This document shows positions 10,119-19,608 of a DNA stretch of 64,000 nt, in pieces. The stretch is taken from contig NZ_LMIE01000005.1 in the NCBI RefSeq assembly GCF_001428625.1, positions 55,001 to 119,000 on the forward strand, written 5' to 3'. Within the stretch, counting starts at the first letter, position 1. Each line of letters starts with the position of its first letter. The notes beneath the pieces are model-generated. The model had not been told where the DNA came from and did no database searches. It worked only from the letters and a program-made list of their open reading frames with translations. The translations under genes were made by a program, and so were the position numbers. Source of the DNA: Hydrogenophaga sp. Root209. GTDB taxonomy: Bacteria > Pseudomonadota > Gammaproteobacteria > Burkholderiales > Burkholderiaceae_C.

Positions 10119-12005
10119 ATGCGCAGCCTGTTCGGATCGCTTCACACGCCGTCGAGTTTCAACCCGATGAGCCGCCGTCCTCCGGGGCGCAGCGCTCGAG
10201 GCAGCGGCTATTTCTGGTGGTGGATCTGCCTGGCAGGCGGTGTCCTCCAGGCGGCCTCCGTCGCGTGGCCGTTCCCCGGCTGGAGCTTGCCGGGCATGAG
10301 TGCGGGCCAGCCCAGTGGCTTCTGGCAGATTGTTTCGTTGTCCATGCTGGTGTTGGCCCTGCAATACGCCACACGTGTGGGGCAGGCGGCTTGGCGGGGC
10401 TGGGTGTTCTCCACGGCATGGCTGTCCGGCACCTTCTGGTGGTTGTTCATCTCGCTGCACACCTATGGCGGTCTGCCAGCCTGGTTGGCGGTCGTGGCGG
10501 TGTTGACGCTGGCGGGCTTGCTCTCCATCTACTACGCCGTGGCCGTGGGCTTGTTGTGCAGCTGGGCGCCGGTTTCTCGGACCGCCCAGGCGCTGCTGTT
10601 TGCGTCGCTCTGGACATTGGCCGAACTGGCGCGCGGCCATTGGTTCACTGGTTTCCCGTGGGGCGCCGGAGGTTACGCCCAGGTGGACCTGATGGCGCCG
10701 TGGGCTCCGCTGGTGGGCGTGTACGGCATGGGTTTTCTGGCCGCCATCCTGGCCTATGCGTTGGCCTCGCTGATCTCGGGTTTGTGGCGGCGCGTGAGCA
10801 CCTGGATGCTGTCGCCGGTGAGCCGTCCGGTCGGACGCACCGCAGTGGGTTCGCGCATGGCCGCGCCAGGCCCGCGTGTGCAGGCCCGCGTGGTCCCCGG
10901 GCTCACGGATGGCTGGTGGGGCCTGGCACGCACGTGTCTGCTGCTGTTGGCGGTGGCGGCCTTGCTCATGAGCATGCTCGCAGGCGGCCAGGCTTGGCGA
11001 ACTCTGGGCCACCGCGGAACCACCGGCGCGGGTGAACTGCGGGTGTGGCTGCTGCAAGGCAACATTCCACAGGATCAGAAATTCGAGCCCGGGACCGGCA
11101 TCGCCCAGGCCCTGTCCTGGTATCCGCAACAGATCGGTCTGGCGGTGGATGCTGCGCGCGCCAACACCGCCACCGGGCCGCAGCTGGTGGTGGCGCCCGA
11201 GACGGCCATTCCCCTGCTGCCCGACCAGCTGGGTGCCGAGTTCTGGAAACCGCTGCTCGGCAGCCTGGCGGATCAACCGGTCGGTGGGGTGAGCACCCTG
11301 GTCGGCCTGCCCCTGGGCAGCCTGGAAGAGGGTTACACCAATTCGGTGTGGGGGTTGAACCCCGAAACCGCAGCGAAGGAGCGAGACCGGGTCGATGTGC
11401 CTGGCGCGCTCGGCTCAGGGATTTACCGGTATGACAAGAATCACCTGGTGCCGTTTGGCGAGTTCATTCCGCCGCTGTTTCGCTGGTTCACCGATTTGAT
11501 GAACATCCCCCTGGGCGACTTCAACCGGGGCGGCCTGGCCCAACCGTCGTGGCCGGTGGCCGGGCAGCGCCTTGCACCCAACATCTGCTTTGAAGACCTC
11601 TTTGGCGAAGAGCTGGCGGCGTCGTTCGGCAGTGCGGCCACCGCCCCAACCGTGCTGATCAACCTCAGCAACATCGCCTGGTTCGGGGATTCTGTGGCCA
11701 TCGATCAGCATCTGCAGATTTCCCGGCTGCGCGCCATCGAACTGGGCCGACCCATGCTGCGGGCGACCAACACCGGCGCCACGGCCGTGATCGACCACAA
11801 CGGAGTGGTCACGCACCAGCTTGAACGCCTCACACGTGGTCGGCTCGAAGCCACAGTGCAGGGGCGCAACGGCATCACGCCCTACGCCCAGTGGACCGCG
11901 CGCTGGGGACTGATGCCGATGTGGGTCGGCTGCCTGGTGCTCGTGCTCGTCATCGCGTCGCTGCGCAGCCTTGGCCGGCGTGGCGGACGTACCCGACGGC
12001 GCTGA
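10119..12005 (+). CDS. lnt: apolipoprotein N-acyltransferase
   Basis: An inner-membrane enzyme that adds the third acyl chain to lipoproteins at the periplasmic face. An N-terminal set of about six to seven transmembrane helices is followed by a nitrilase-fold domain with the Glu-Lys-Cys triad: Glu361 (VVAPETAIPLL), Lys440 (YDKNHLVPFGE) and Cys490 (PNICFEDLFG). A C-terminal helix ends the protein. At 628 residues it is longer than the usual 500-550. Part of the excess is a hydrophilic stretch near residues 225-260, and part may be the start: an ATG at 10167 would remove 16 residues. Confidence 0.95.
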   Translation: MRSLFGSLHTPSSFNPMSRRPPGRSARGSGYFWWWICLAGGVLQAASVAWPFPGWSLPGMSAGQPSGFWQIVSLSMLVLALQYATRVGQAAWRGWVFSTAWLSGTFWWLFISLHTYGGLPAWLAVVAVLTLAGLLSIYYAVAVGLLCSWAPVSRTAQALLFASLWTLAELARGHWFTGFPWGAGGYAQVDLMAPWAPLVGVYGMGFLAAILAYALASLISGLWRRVSTWMLSPVSRPVGRTAVGSRMAAPGPRVQARVVPGLTDGWWGLARTCLLLLAVAALLMSMLAGGQAWRTLGHRGTTGAGELRVWLLQGNIPQDQKFEPGTGIAQALSWYPQQIGLAVDAARANTATGPQLVVAPETAIPLLPDQLGAEFWKPLLGSLADQPVGGVSTLVGLPLGSLEEGYTNSVWGLNPETAAKERDRVDVPGALGSGIYRYDKNHLVPFGEFIPPLFRWFTDLMNIPLGDFNRGGLAQPSWPVAGQRLAPNICFEDLFGEELAASFGSAATAPTVLINLSNIAWFGDSVAIDQHLQISRLRAIELGRPMLRATNTGATAVIDHNGVVTHQLERLTRGRLEATVQGRNGITPYAQWTARWGLMPMWVGCLVLVLVIASLRSLGRRGGRTRRR

Positions 12006-12132
12006 GCCACCGCGCGCGGCATCAGCGATTCGGCAGGAATCGCTCAGAAGTCCATCAAACGCCTCGCCAGATGCCTTGATACAACCCAAGGTGCCCCACC
12101 AATTCGGCGGGAAATTCTTGCGGGAGTTCTCC

Positions 12133-13593
12133 ATGGCGTCATCCATTCCGTTCGATCATCCCTCGCTGGTGCTGGGTCATGTTGTCAATACCGACCTGCT
12201 CAACCTCCTGGAAAAGATCGCCGGCCTGCAGGCCAAGACCGATGCCGCTTTCGAGCGGATGAACTCGTTCATTGCCATGCGGCGGGGGCTGAGCATGACC
12301 ATCAATGAACTGGTCGGCCTGGGCGTGGACATCACGGAGCTCAAGGAAAGGATCGTCGACCTGAACAAGAAAGTGAGCGACGCGGCGCGCGACTACATGA
12401 CGGCGCGCATCACGAACGACACTGGCGTGCAGCAACTGCGCGAAGAGGTGGCGTCCATCGAGAACGTTGCGGGGCTGGAGAGTCCGCTGGATTTCACGGG
12501 AGTGCAGGTCGCGCGGCTGTCGCTGGCCTCCGATTCGATCAAGATCGACCTTCAGTATTTTTTCTACGGAAGCAACGACGACACCCAGACCGCCGCCATC
12601 TCGGGCATCGAGAGTGCGATCCGCGAAACCACCTCGCCACTGGGCCCCACCGCCCGGGAGGTGCCCAAGGCCGCCGCGGCCCAGATCAGCCAGCAGCTCA
12701 AGAGCCACAACCTGGTCGGCACGCTGGTGATCACCGCCAGCGCCACACACCGATCATCAGCCATGCTGGAGCCGCTCAAGCTCGATGTGGACAAGGCGGT
12801 GGAGGTGTGGAACAGCGTGCACAGCGGTGCTGGCGACGGCATCAACACCTCCGACCTGGCGGCGATGATTCAGGCGTCCGAAGCGCAGGAGGGCGCTGCC
12901 AATGCCCGAACGCTCACCCTGCTCACGGGGGCGAACTACGGCTCCAGCTTCATCGGCATGGTGCACATGGTCAACAGTGAAGCCACCGGCACCGGCTTGG
13001 GCGAAGAGCAGGAACAAGCCTTGCAGGAACAGATGCGCTTGGGAGGGTGGATGAAAGCGGCCACCGGGGGTTTTGGCATCGATGAATCGGTGCTCGACAA
13101 CGTGCGCAAGCTCCTCAGCACCCAGAGCGTGTCCACACATGCCAACCTCATCGTGTTGGGGGCAGTGCCGACCCTGTCGTCATCGCAGTTGCGCCTGGGC
13201 GTGGCCACCTTGCTGGACGATCAGTCGCGCGCGTTTGCGGGCTCGCAGGGCCAGCAACACGAGGCACGACAGACTCCCAGTTCCATGGCGGATGCATCGG
13301 TCAAAGGCGGGCAACAGGTGGCTCGGCAAAGTGGCCTGATGCAAAGCGTGATTCAGGGGCTGGGCGCTATCGACCACGGAAGCAACAAGGTGGTGGACCT
13401 CAGCACCTTGATGAATGCCTTCGACAACTACATCACTCAGGTCTCGGACACCCAATCCGTGGGTATTCCGATCAGCTTCTTCTTCAAGAAAATTTCCAAG
13501 AGCCACATCGCCCGCCTGTGGCTCGACAAGTACTTCTCCATGGCCAAGGCCAAGGGGGACCCCGCTGCGGCCAGGAGCACCGCAGTGAAGTGA
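12133..13593 (+). CDS. hypothetical protein, coiled-coil, function unknown
   Basis: A 486-residue protein I do not recognise. No signal peptide or transmembrane helix is apparent. Residues about 15-110 are strongly helical with heptad-like character (LLNLLEKIAGLQAKTDAAFE, then ELKERIVDLNKKVSDAARDY). The middle is mixed and includes NLVGTLVITASATHRSSAM. The C-terminal half is rich in Gln and Ser, ending with helices. The ATG at 12133 follows a good ribosome-binding site (CGGGAG). It lies between lnt and glyQ, which I expect to be close neighbours in related genomes, so it may be an accessory insertion. Codon use does not look foreign. Confidence 0.75.
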   Translation: MASSIPFDHPSLVLGHVVNTDLLNLLEKIAGLQAKTDAAFERMNSFIAMRRGLSMTINELVGLGVDITELKERIVDLNKKVSDAARDYMTARITNDTGVQQLREEVASIENVAGLESPLDFTGVQVARLSLASDSIKIDLQYFFYGSNDDTQTAAISGIESAIRETTSPLGPTAREVPKAAAAQISQQLKSHNLVGTLVITASATHRSSAMLEPLKLDVDKAVEVWNSVHSGAGDGINTSDLAAMIQASEAQEGAANARTLTLLTGANYGSSFIGMVHMVNSEATGTGLGEEQEQALQEQMRLGGWMKAATGGFGIDESVLDNVRKLLSTQSVSTHANLIVLGAVPTLSSSQLRLGVATLLDDQSRAFAGSQGQQHEARQTPSSMADASVKGGQQVARQSGLMQSVIQGLGAIDHGSNKVVDLSTLMNAFDNYITQVSDTQSVGIPISFFFKKISKSHIARLWLDKYFSMAKAKGDPAAARSTAVK

Positions 13594-13697
13594 CCGGCTG
13601 CACCGGGTCGGGCGGGGCGCGCCCGTAAAATCGGGTGTTTGCGCAGCCGTGGTCGGCGCGCTCCTTCCCCATCCTTCGCGGCCCGCGCGCCAGCCCC

Positions 13698-14603
13698 ATG
13701 TTGACCTTCCAGCAAATCATCCTGACCTTGCAGTCCTACTGGGACAAGCAAGGCTGCGCCCTGCTCCAACCCTACGATATGGAAGTGGGCGCCGGCACCA
13801 GCCACACCGCCACCTTCCTGCGCGCGCTCGGCCCCGAGCCCTGGAAAGCCGCCTACGTGCAGCCCAGCCGCCGCCCCAAGGACGGCCGCTACGGCGAAAA
13901 CCCCAACCGACTGCAGCACTACTACCAATACCAGGTCGTCTTGAAGCCGGCGCCCAGCAACATCCTGGAGCTCTACCTCGGCAGCCTGGAAGCGCTGGGT
14001 TTCGACCTGAAGAAGAACGATATCCGCTTCGTGGAAGACGATTGGGAGAACCCCACATTGGGCGCCTGGGGCCTGGGCTGGGAGGTGTGGTTGAACGGCA
14101 TGGAAGTCACGCAGTTCACTTACTTCCAGCAAGTGGGTGGCATCGACTGCAAACCCATCACCGGCGAGATCACCTACGGCCTGGAGCGCCTGGCCATGTA
14201 CCTGCAGGGCGTGGACAACGTCTACAACCTCAAGTGGACCGACACGCTCAGCTATGGCGACGTCTACCTGCAGAACGAGAAGGAGCAGTCGGCCTACAAC
14301 TTCGAGCACAGCGACGCCGACTTTCTGTTCACGGCGTTCACTGCGCACGAGAAGCAGGCCAAGCACCTGATGGAGCAGCAGCTCGCGCTGCCCGCCTACG
14401 AACAGGTGCTCAAGTGCGCGCACAGCTTCAACCTGCTGGACGCGCGCGGCGCCATCAGCGTGACCGAGCGCGCCGCCTACATCGGCCGCATTCGCAACCT
14501 AGCGCGTGGCGTGGCCCAGAGCTACTACGAGAGCCGCGAGCGCCTGGGCTTCCCCATGGCGCCGCGCGAGTGGGTGGACCAGATGGTGAAGAAGGCTGCG
14601 TGA
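13698..14603 (+). CDS. glyQ: glycyl-tRNA synthetase alpha subunit
   Basis: A 301-residue catalytic subunit of the alpha2-beta2 glycyl-tRNA synthetase, which activates glycine and loads tRNA-Gly. Class II features are clear: [20 protein letters not shown], the motif [20 protein letters not shown], and [17 protein letters not shown]. The ATG at 13698 starts [15 protein letters not shown], the family N-terminus. It lies 21 bp upstream of glyS, an obvious operon. Confidence 0.98.
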   Translation: MLTFQQIILTLQSYWDKQGCALLQPYDMEVGAGTSHTATFLRALGPEPWKAAYVQPSRRPKDGRYGENPNRLQHYYQYQVVLKPAPSNILELYLGSLEALGFDLKKNDIRFVEDDWENPTLGAWGLGWEVWLNGMEVTQFTYFQQVGGIDCKPITGEITYGLERLAMYLQGVDNVYNLKWTDTLSYGDVYLQNEKEQSAYNFEHSDADFLFTAFTAHEKQAKHLMEQQLALPAYEQVLKCAHSFNLLDARGAISVTERAAYIGRIRNLARGVAQSYYESRERLGFPMAPREWVDQMVKKAA

Positions 14604-14624
14604 GCGCCCGGAGAAAGAACAAGA

Positions 14625-16751
14625 ATGACTGCACAGAACCTGCTCGTCGAGCTGTTTGTTGAAGAGCTGCCACCCAAGGCATTGAAGAAACTGGGCGACG
14701 CATTTGCCGCCGTGCTGGCCGACCAGCTCAAGGCCCAGGGCCTGGCGCCCGCCGACGCGGTGGTGACGGCGTTCGCCTCGCCTCGCCGCCTCGCCGCACA
14801 TGTCACCGGGGTGCTGGCCCGCGCGGCCGACAAGGCCGTGTCGCAAAAACTCATGCCGGTGAACGTGGGCCTGGACGCCAGCGGCCAGCCCACCCCCGCA
14901 CTGCTCAAGCGCCTGGGTGCGCTCGGCGCCGATGCGTCGGCGGTGGCGGGCCTCAAGCGTGCGCCCGACGGCAAGGCCGAGGCGTTGTTTTACGAGAGCG
15001 TGGCGCCCGGGGCCGCACTGGCCGCGGGACTGCAGAAGGCGCTGGACGAAGCGCTGGCCAAACTGCCGATTCCCAAGGTCATGAGCTACCAGCTGGAGAC
15101 CGATTGCGAGCTGCCCGGCTGGACCAGCGTGAACTTCGTGCGGCCGGCGCACGGACTGGTGGCATTGCACGGCAGCACCGTGGTGCCCGTGAAGGCATTG
15201 GGACTGAAGTCGGGCAACACGACGCACGGTCACCGCTTTGAAGCGACCGTCTCACCCGTGGTGCTCAAGGATGCGGATGGCTATGCACTCACGTTGCTGG
15301 GCGATGGCGCGGTGATCGCCTCGTTCGCCGAACGCAAGGCCGAGATCGCACGCCAGCTCGCCGCAGCTGCTGCCAAGGTGGGTGGCGGCTGCAGGCCCAT
15401 CGAAGATGACGCACTGCTCGACGAAGTCACCGCATTGGTGGAACGACCCAACGTGCTGATCTGCGAGTTCGAGAGTCAGTTTCTCGACGTGCCGCAGGAG
15501 TGCCTGATTCTCACGATGAAGGCGAATCAGAAGTACTTTCCGATGCTCGATGCGCAGGGAAAGCTCACCAACCAATTCCTGGTGGTCAGCAACATCAGCC
15601 CCACCGATGCGAGCGCGGTGATCGGCGGCAACGAGCGCGTGGTGCGCCCGCGCCTGGCCGACGCCAAGTTTTTCTTCGACCAGGACCGCAAGAAGACGCT
15701 GGCCTCGCGCGTCGAGGGCCTGGGCAAGGTGGTCTATCACAACAAGTTGGGCACGCAGGGTGAGCGCACCGAGCGGGTGCGCGCGATTGCTCGCGCAATC
15801 GCGCAACTACTTCGCGATGTCACCTCTCAGGTTGATAAAGCAGCACAACTCGCCAAAACCGATCTGCTGACCGACATGGTGGGCGAGTTCCCCGAACTGC
15901 AAGGCACCATGGGCCGCTACTACGCGCTGCACGATGGCGAATCTGAAGAGGTGGCGTTCGCAGTAGAGGATCACTACAAGCCACGTTTTGCGGGCGATGA
16001 ACTGCCGCGCAACACGACAGGTGTCGTTGTGGCACTCGCGGACAAACTCGAAACTCTGGTCGGCATGTTCGGTATCGGCAACGTGCCCACCGGAGACAAA
16101 GATCCGTTCGCGCTGCGTCGTCATGCACTGGGCGTGATCCGGATGTTGACCGAGAAAGATCTGCGGCTGGAACTGTCAACGCTGCTCGATGCGTGCTACA
16201 GCGTGTTTGGCGACAAACTCCCAGCCGTTCGGGCTGAGCCTGTCGAAGCCCTCTCCAGCTTCATCTACGACCGCCTTGCCGGCAGCCTGCGCGAGCAGGG
16301 CGGTACCGCGCAGGAGGTCGATGCTGTGCTCGCCTTGAAACCCCAGCGTCTGGGTGATGTGACCAAGCGGCTCGCCGCCGTGCGCACCTTCGCCGCCCTG
16401 CCCGAAGCCCCCGCTCTCGCCGCCGCCAACAAACGCATCGGCAACATCCTCAAGAAATCCGAAGGCGAGGGCGCTGCGGTTCAGCAAGCATTGCTCGTCG
16501 AGCCTGCCGAGCAGGCGTTGTTCGCCGCCATGCAGACCACCGTGCCCGCCGCCAACGCGAAGTTCGACGCCGGCGACTACACAGCCAGCCTGCAGTCGCT
16601 CGCCGCGCTGCGCGCCCCTGTCGACGCTTTCTTCGACGGTGTCATGGTCAACGCCGACGACCCCGCGCTCAAGGCCAACCGCCTCGGTTTGCTCAAGCAA
16701 TTGCATGTCGCCATGAACCGCGTCGCCGACCTGTCGCGCCTCGCCACATGA
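14625..16751 (+). CDS. glyS: glycyl-tRNA synthetase beta subunit
   Basis: A 708-residue beta subunit with an HD-like fold and tRNA-binding C-terminal region, partner of GlyQ. The start MTAQNLLVELFVEELPPKAL and the block ILTMKANQKYFPMLD are typical, as are the DALR-type C-terminal helices. Near residues 534-542 the sequence PAVRAEPVEAL is encoded by a half copy of an interspersed repeat inserted in frame, so the essential enzyme evidently tolerates it. It is followed by a repeat-containing gap and gmhB. Confidence 0.97.
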   Translation: MTAQNLLVELFVEELPPKALKKLGDAFAAVLADQLKAQGLAPADAVVTAFASPRRLAAHVTGVLARAADKAVSQKLMPVNVGLDASGQPTPALLKRLGALGADASAVAGLKRAPDGKAEALFYESVAPGAALAAGLQKALDEALAKLPIPKVMSYQLETDCELPGWTSVNFVRPAHGLVALHGSTVVPVKALGLKSGNTTHGHRFEATVSPVVLKDADGYALTLLGDGAVIASFAERKAEIARQLAAAAAKVGGGCRPIEDDALLDEVTALVERPNVLICEFESQFLDVPQECLILTMKANQKYFPMLDAQGKLTNQFLVVSNISPTDASAVIGGNERVVRPRLADAKFFFDQDRKKTLASRVEGLGKVVYHNKLGTQGERTERVRAIARAIAQLLRDVTSQVDKAAQLAKTDLLTDMVGEFPELQGTMGRYYALHDGESEEVAFAVEDHYKPRFAGDELPRNTTGVVVALADKLETLVGMFGIGNVPTGDKDPFALRRHALGVIRMLTEKDLRLELSTLLDACYSVFGDKLPAVRAEPVEALSSFIYDRLAGSLREQGGTAQEVDAVLALKPQRLGDVTKRLAAVRTFAALPEAPALAAANKRIGNILKKSEGEGAAVQQALLVEPAEQALFAAMQTTVPAANAKFDAGDYTASLQSLAALRAPVDAFFDGVMVNADDPALKANRLGLLKQLHVAMNRVADLSRLAT
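16225..16250 (+). repeat. interspersed repeat, half copy, in frame in glyS
   Basis: A 26-bp sequence identical to 52466-52491 in the formate dehydrogenase alpha gene and near-identical to 59458-59483 in uvrA. Core: CTGAGCCTGTCGAAGCC. It is read as VRAEPVEA. No inverted partner follows here. Confidence 0.85.
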
Positions 16752-16753
16752 AG

Positions 16754-16830
16754 ACCCCCACGCTCCGCCGCTTCGCGGGTCGCTGCCCCCCAAGGGGGCG
16801 CGGCCTTGCTTGGGGCGGCCCTGCGCTGCG
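16754..16830. repeat. intergenic repeat, divergent member of the CCCCC..GGGGG family
   Basis: GC-rich gap with CCCCCAAGGGGG-like pairing (16785-16799) and a second inverted pair around CGGCC. It resembles the better-matched copies at 26165-26248 and 32756-32842 in layout. It lies between glyS and gmhB and could form a transcript-end or processing hairpin. Confidence 0.5.
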
Positions 16831-16851
16831 GTCTTCCCTCGGAAGCCACTC

Positions 16852-17436
16852 ATGAAACTCCTCATCCTCGACCGCGACGGCACACTCAACCGCAGCCGCG
16901 ACGACTACGTCGCCTCGCCGGACGAGTGGGAGGCCTTGCCCGGCGCGCTCGAGGCGGTGGCGCGGCTCAACCAGGGCGGCTGGCGCGTGGTGCTGGCCAC
17001 CAACCAGTCCGGCATCGGGCGGGGCTTGTTCGACATGGCCTCGCTCAACGCCATCCACGCCAAGATGCACCGCCAGCTGGCGGCCGCGGGCGCTCGTGTG
17101 GAGGCTGTGTTCTTCTGCCCCCACGCACCCGACGAAGGCTGCAGCTGCCGCAAGCCGCTGCCAGGCCTGTTCAAGCAGATCGGGGATCGTTTCGGCGTGT
17201 CCCTGGCGACGGTTCCGGCGGCCGGCAATGCGTTGCGACATGTCCGCGCGGCCGCAGCCGCCGGCTGTCCGGCTCACCTGCTGCTCACCGGCCAGTCCGA
17301 ACACCTGCGCGGCCGTGTCGGCCAGGGCTCGGGCGGCGATCTCTCCGTGCTGGCACCCGACCTGCCGCCCGGCATCCACGTACACGACGACCTCGGCGTG
17401 TTCGCCGACTGGCTGCTCGCGCAACCCACGACCTGA
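16852..17436 (+). CDS. gmhB: D-glycero-beta-D-manno-heptose 1,7-bisphosphate 7-phosphatase
   Basis: A 194-residue HAD-superfamily phosphatase of the LPS heptose pathway. The nucleophile and acid are Asp7 and Asp9 in LILDRDGTLN. The zinc-loop motif CPHAPDEGCSCRKP marks the GmhB subfamily, and KPLPGLF follows. The ATG at 16852 gives the standard N-terminus. It sits directly before plsC, as in related genomes, so the pair serves envelope synthesis. Histidinol-phosphatase is the nearest alternative but the context favours gmhB. Confidence 0.92.
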   Translation: MKLLILDRDGTLNRSRDDYVASPDEWEALPGALEAVARLNQGGWRVVLATNQSGIGRGLFDMASLNAIHAKMHRQLAAAGARVEAVFFCPHAPDEGCSCRKPLPGLFKQIGDRFGVSLATVPAAGNALRHVRAAAAAGCPAHLLLTGQSEHLRGRVGQGSGGDLSVLAPDLPPGIHVHDDLGVFADWLLAQPTT

Positions 17437-17445
17437 ACGGTTTTC

Positions 17446-18195
17446 ATGCTTCTCATCAATCTTCTTCGTTCGATCGTGCACACGCTGTTCATGGCGGTGA
17501 CGGTGGTGCCGTGGGCGCTCGCGGTGCTGATCGCCGCCCCGTTCCTCAACAGCACGCAGATCTACTGGATGTGCGCCGGCTGGCTCAAGCTGGCCGTCAA
17601 CAGTGGCACGGTGATCCTCGGCATCAAGAACCACGTGATCGGGTTCGAGAACCTGCCCGTGGGGAGCACCGCGCCCGCGGTGTTGCTGGTCAAGCACCAG
17701 TCCACCTGGGAGACCTTCTGCATGCCCGCGCTCATGCCCCACCCGCTGGCCTACGTGTTCAAGAAAGAGCTGCTCTACGTGCCGTTCTTCGGCTGGGCCA
17801 TGGGTCGCATGGACATGATCCACATCGATCGCAGCAAGCGCGCCCAGGCTTTCAACAAGGTGGTTGAACAGGGCCAGCGCCTGCTCAACCAGGGCACCTG
17901 GGTGATCATGTTTCCCGAGGGCACGCGCATCCCGCGTGGCCAGAAGGGCAACTACAAAAATGGCGGCACGCGCCTGGCGGTGGAGACCGGCGCGCCGGTG
18001 ATCCCGATCGCGGTGACCTCGGCCAAATGCTGGCCGCGCAAGGCCTTCATCAAGAAGTCCGGCACGGTGGAGTTTTCCATCGGCAAGCCCATTCCCAGCG
18101 CGGGCCGTGAGCCCGATGAGCTGATGCGCGAAGTCGAGGCCTGGATCGAAGCGGAAATGCGCCGCCTCGACCCCACGGCCTACCCCCAGGGCTGA
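17446..18195 (+). CDS. plsC: 1-acyl-sn-glycerol-3-phosphate acyltransferase
   Basis: A 249-residue membrane-associated enzyme that makes phosphatidic acid from lysophosphatidic acid. A hydrophobic N-terminal segment (about residues 8-34) is followed by the acyltransferase motif HQSTWE (His84, with Glu in place of the more common Asp), the FKKELLYVPFFGWAM block and the substrate motif MFPEGTRIPRG. It starts 9 bp after gmhB and is followed 8 bp later by the metalloprotease gene, indicating one transcript. Confidence 0.95.
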   Translation: MLLINLLRSIVHTLFMAVTVVPWALAVLIAAPFLNSTQIYWMCAGWLKLAVNSGTVILGIKNHVIGFENLPVGSTAPAVLLVKHQSTWETFCMPALMPHPLAYVFKKELLYVPFFGWAMGRMDMIHIDRSKRAQAFNKVVEQGQRLLNQGTWVIMFPEGTRIPRGQKGNYKNGGTRLAVETGAPVIPIAVTSAKCWPRKAFIKKSGTVEFSIGKPIPSAGREPDELMREVEAWIEAEMRRLDPTAYPQG

Positions 18196-18203
18196 GGCTG
18201 GCC

Positions 18204-19094
18204 ATGCAGCGCTTTCTCCAGCTGGCGCTCGACTTCCTCGGTGGACCCGATCCCGAGCCACTGCGCCCGGCTCCCCCGCCGCCGGTGGTGGCCGCTGCAC
18301 CGGCACTGCCGATGAACCAGGTGTTTCAGCCCGCTGCCTGGCACCACCCGCGCGCCAACCGCATGCTGAGTCTGGGCTCGTGCGAAGTGGCTTACGAATT
18401 CAAGCGCGGCAAGCGCCGCACCATCGGCCTGTCGGTGAGCCCGGACGGACTGAGCGTGAGTGCGCCGCGCTGGACGCCGGTGGGTGAGGTCGAAGCCCTG
18501 CTGCACGACAAGTCGGCCTGGGTGCTGGAGAAGCTGCAGAACGCGCGCGAACGCGCCGGCGAGATGGCGCAGGCCCGCATCACGTGGGCCGATGGCGCCG
18601 AGTTCGACTACCTGGGTGAGCGTCTGCGCCTGGTGCTCGACCCGGCACACGGTTTCACGCAGGTGGGGGCGTTGTTCGAGGCCGCGGCCGCGCCCGCTGG
18701 CCTGGCCACACTGCGCCTGGGGCTGGCGCGCAACGCCGTTGAGTCGCAGATCCGCGACGCGGCGCAGGCCTGGCTGATGAAGCAGGCCAAGGTGCTGTTC
18801 GCCCAGCGGCTGGACCACTTCGCCCCGCAGCTGGGCGTGCGCTATACCAAGCTGCGCCTGTCCAGCGCGGGCACACGCTGGGGCAGCGCCAGCGCTGACG
18901 GCACCATCCGCCTCAACTGGCGCCTGATCCACCTCAAGCTGGAGATGGTGGACTATGTGGTGGTGCACGAGCTCAGCCACCTGCACCACATGGACCACAG
19001 CCCGCAGTTCTGGGATGTGGTGGCCAGTGTCATGCCCGACCATGCGCAGCGGCGCAAGGCGCTGCGCAGCGCGGCCGTGCCTCTGGGCGAGTGA
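18204..19094 (+). CDS. YgjP-like metallopeptidase (DUF45/M48)
   Basis: A 296-residue protein. The zinc motif HELSHLHHMDHSPQFW lies near residue 254 in the C-terminal half, preceded by SSAGTRWGSASADGTIRLNW, the typical DUF45 block. The N-terminal 30 residues are Pro/Ala-rich and probably disordered. The family's substrate is unknown. It is the last gene of the plsC unit; the operator of liuR begins 56 bp after the stop. Confidence 0.88.
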   Translation: MQRFLQLALDFLGGPDPEPLRPAPPPPVVAAAPALPMNQVFQPAAWHHPRANRMLSLGSCEVAYEFKRGKRRTIGLSVSPDGLSVSAPRWTPVGEVEALLHDKSAWVLEKLQNARERAGEMAQARITWADGAEFDYLGERLRLVLDPAHGFTQVGALFEAAAAPAGLATLRLGLARNAVESQIRDAAQAWLMKQAKVLFAQRLDHFAPQLGVRYTKLRLSSAGTRWGSASADGTIRLNWRLIHLKLEMVDYVVVHELSHLHHMDHSPQFWDVVASVMPDHAQRRKALRSAAVPLGE

Positions 19095-19150
19095 CTCGTC
19101 CAAGGCGTGGGTGCTGGCGACGGCGATTCCGTTAAGATCGCCGACTGACG

Positions 19151-19166
19151 TTGACGTAAACGTCAA
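19151..19166. promoter_or_regulatory. LiuR operator upstream of liuR
   Basis: TTGACGTAAACGTCAA is a 7-2-7 palindrome. It lies 17 bp before the liuR start codon and shares 15 of 16 bases with TTTACGTAAACGTCAA at 20639-20654 before the thioesterase-liuA unit. Two near-identical palindromes before a MerR-type liu regulator and its target genes support an operator, with liuR controlling itself. The assignment is from sequence only. Confidence 0.8.
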
Positions 19167-19183
19167 TTACAGGGCACGAACCC

Positions 19184-19585
19184 ATGGCGACGAACCCGAC
19201 TTACACCATCAGCGACCTGGCGCGCGAGTTCGACCTCACCACCCGCGCCATCCGTTTCTACGAAGACATGGGGCTGCTGCAACCGCAGCGCGAAGGCCCG
19301 GGCGGTCGCAACCGGGTCTACACCTCGCGCGACCGCACGCGTCTGAAGCTCACGCTGCGCGCCAAACGCCTGGGCCTGTCGCTGACCGAGGCCAAGGACA
19401 TCATCGACATGTACGACAGCCCGCGCGACACCGGTCCGCAGCTGCGCAAGTTCCTCACCGTGCTGGCCGACCACCGCCGCCAGCTCGAAGAGCAGATGGC
19501 CGATCTGGTGGCCAACCTCGATGAGGTGAAGGTGCACGAAAAGGAAGCCCGCGCCCTGCTGGGCAAGGTGGAAAAGAAAGCTTGA
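19184..19585 (+). CDS. liuR: MerR-family regulator of leucine/isovalerate catabolism
   Basis: A 133-residue MerR protein. The N-terminal helix-turn-helix (YTISDLAREFDLTTRAIRFY, about residues 7-26) is followed by EDMGLLQP and the usual dimer helix. The central phrase GRNRVYTSRDRTRLKLTLRA and the location beside liuA fit LiuR. It probably responds to a leucine-pathway acyl-CoA. An operator palindrome lies just upstream and another before the liuA unit. Confidence 0.88.
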   Translation: MATNPTYTISDLAREFDLTTRAIRFYEDMGLLQPQREGPGGRNRVYTSRDRTRLKLTLRAKRLGLSLTEAKDIIDMYDSPRDTGPQLRKFLTVLADHRRQLEEQMADLVANLDEVKVHEKEARALLGKVEKKA

Positions 19586-19608
19586 ATCCGTCCATTGAAG
19601 GAGTTGTC

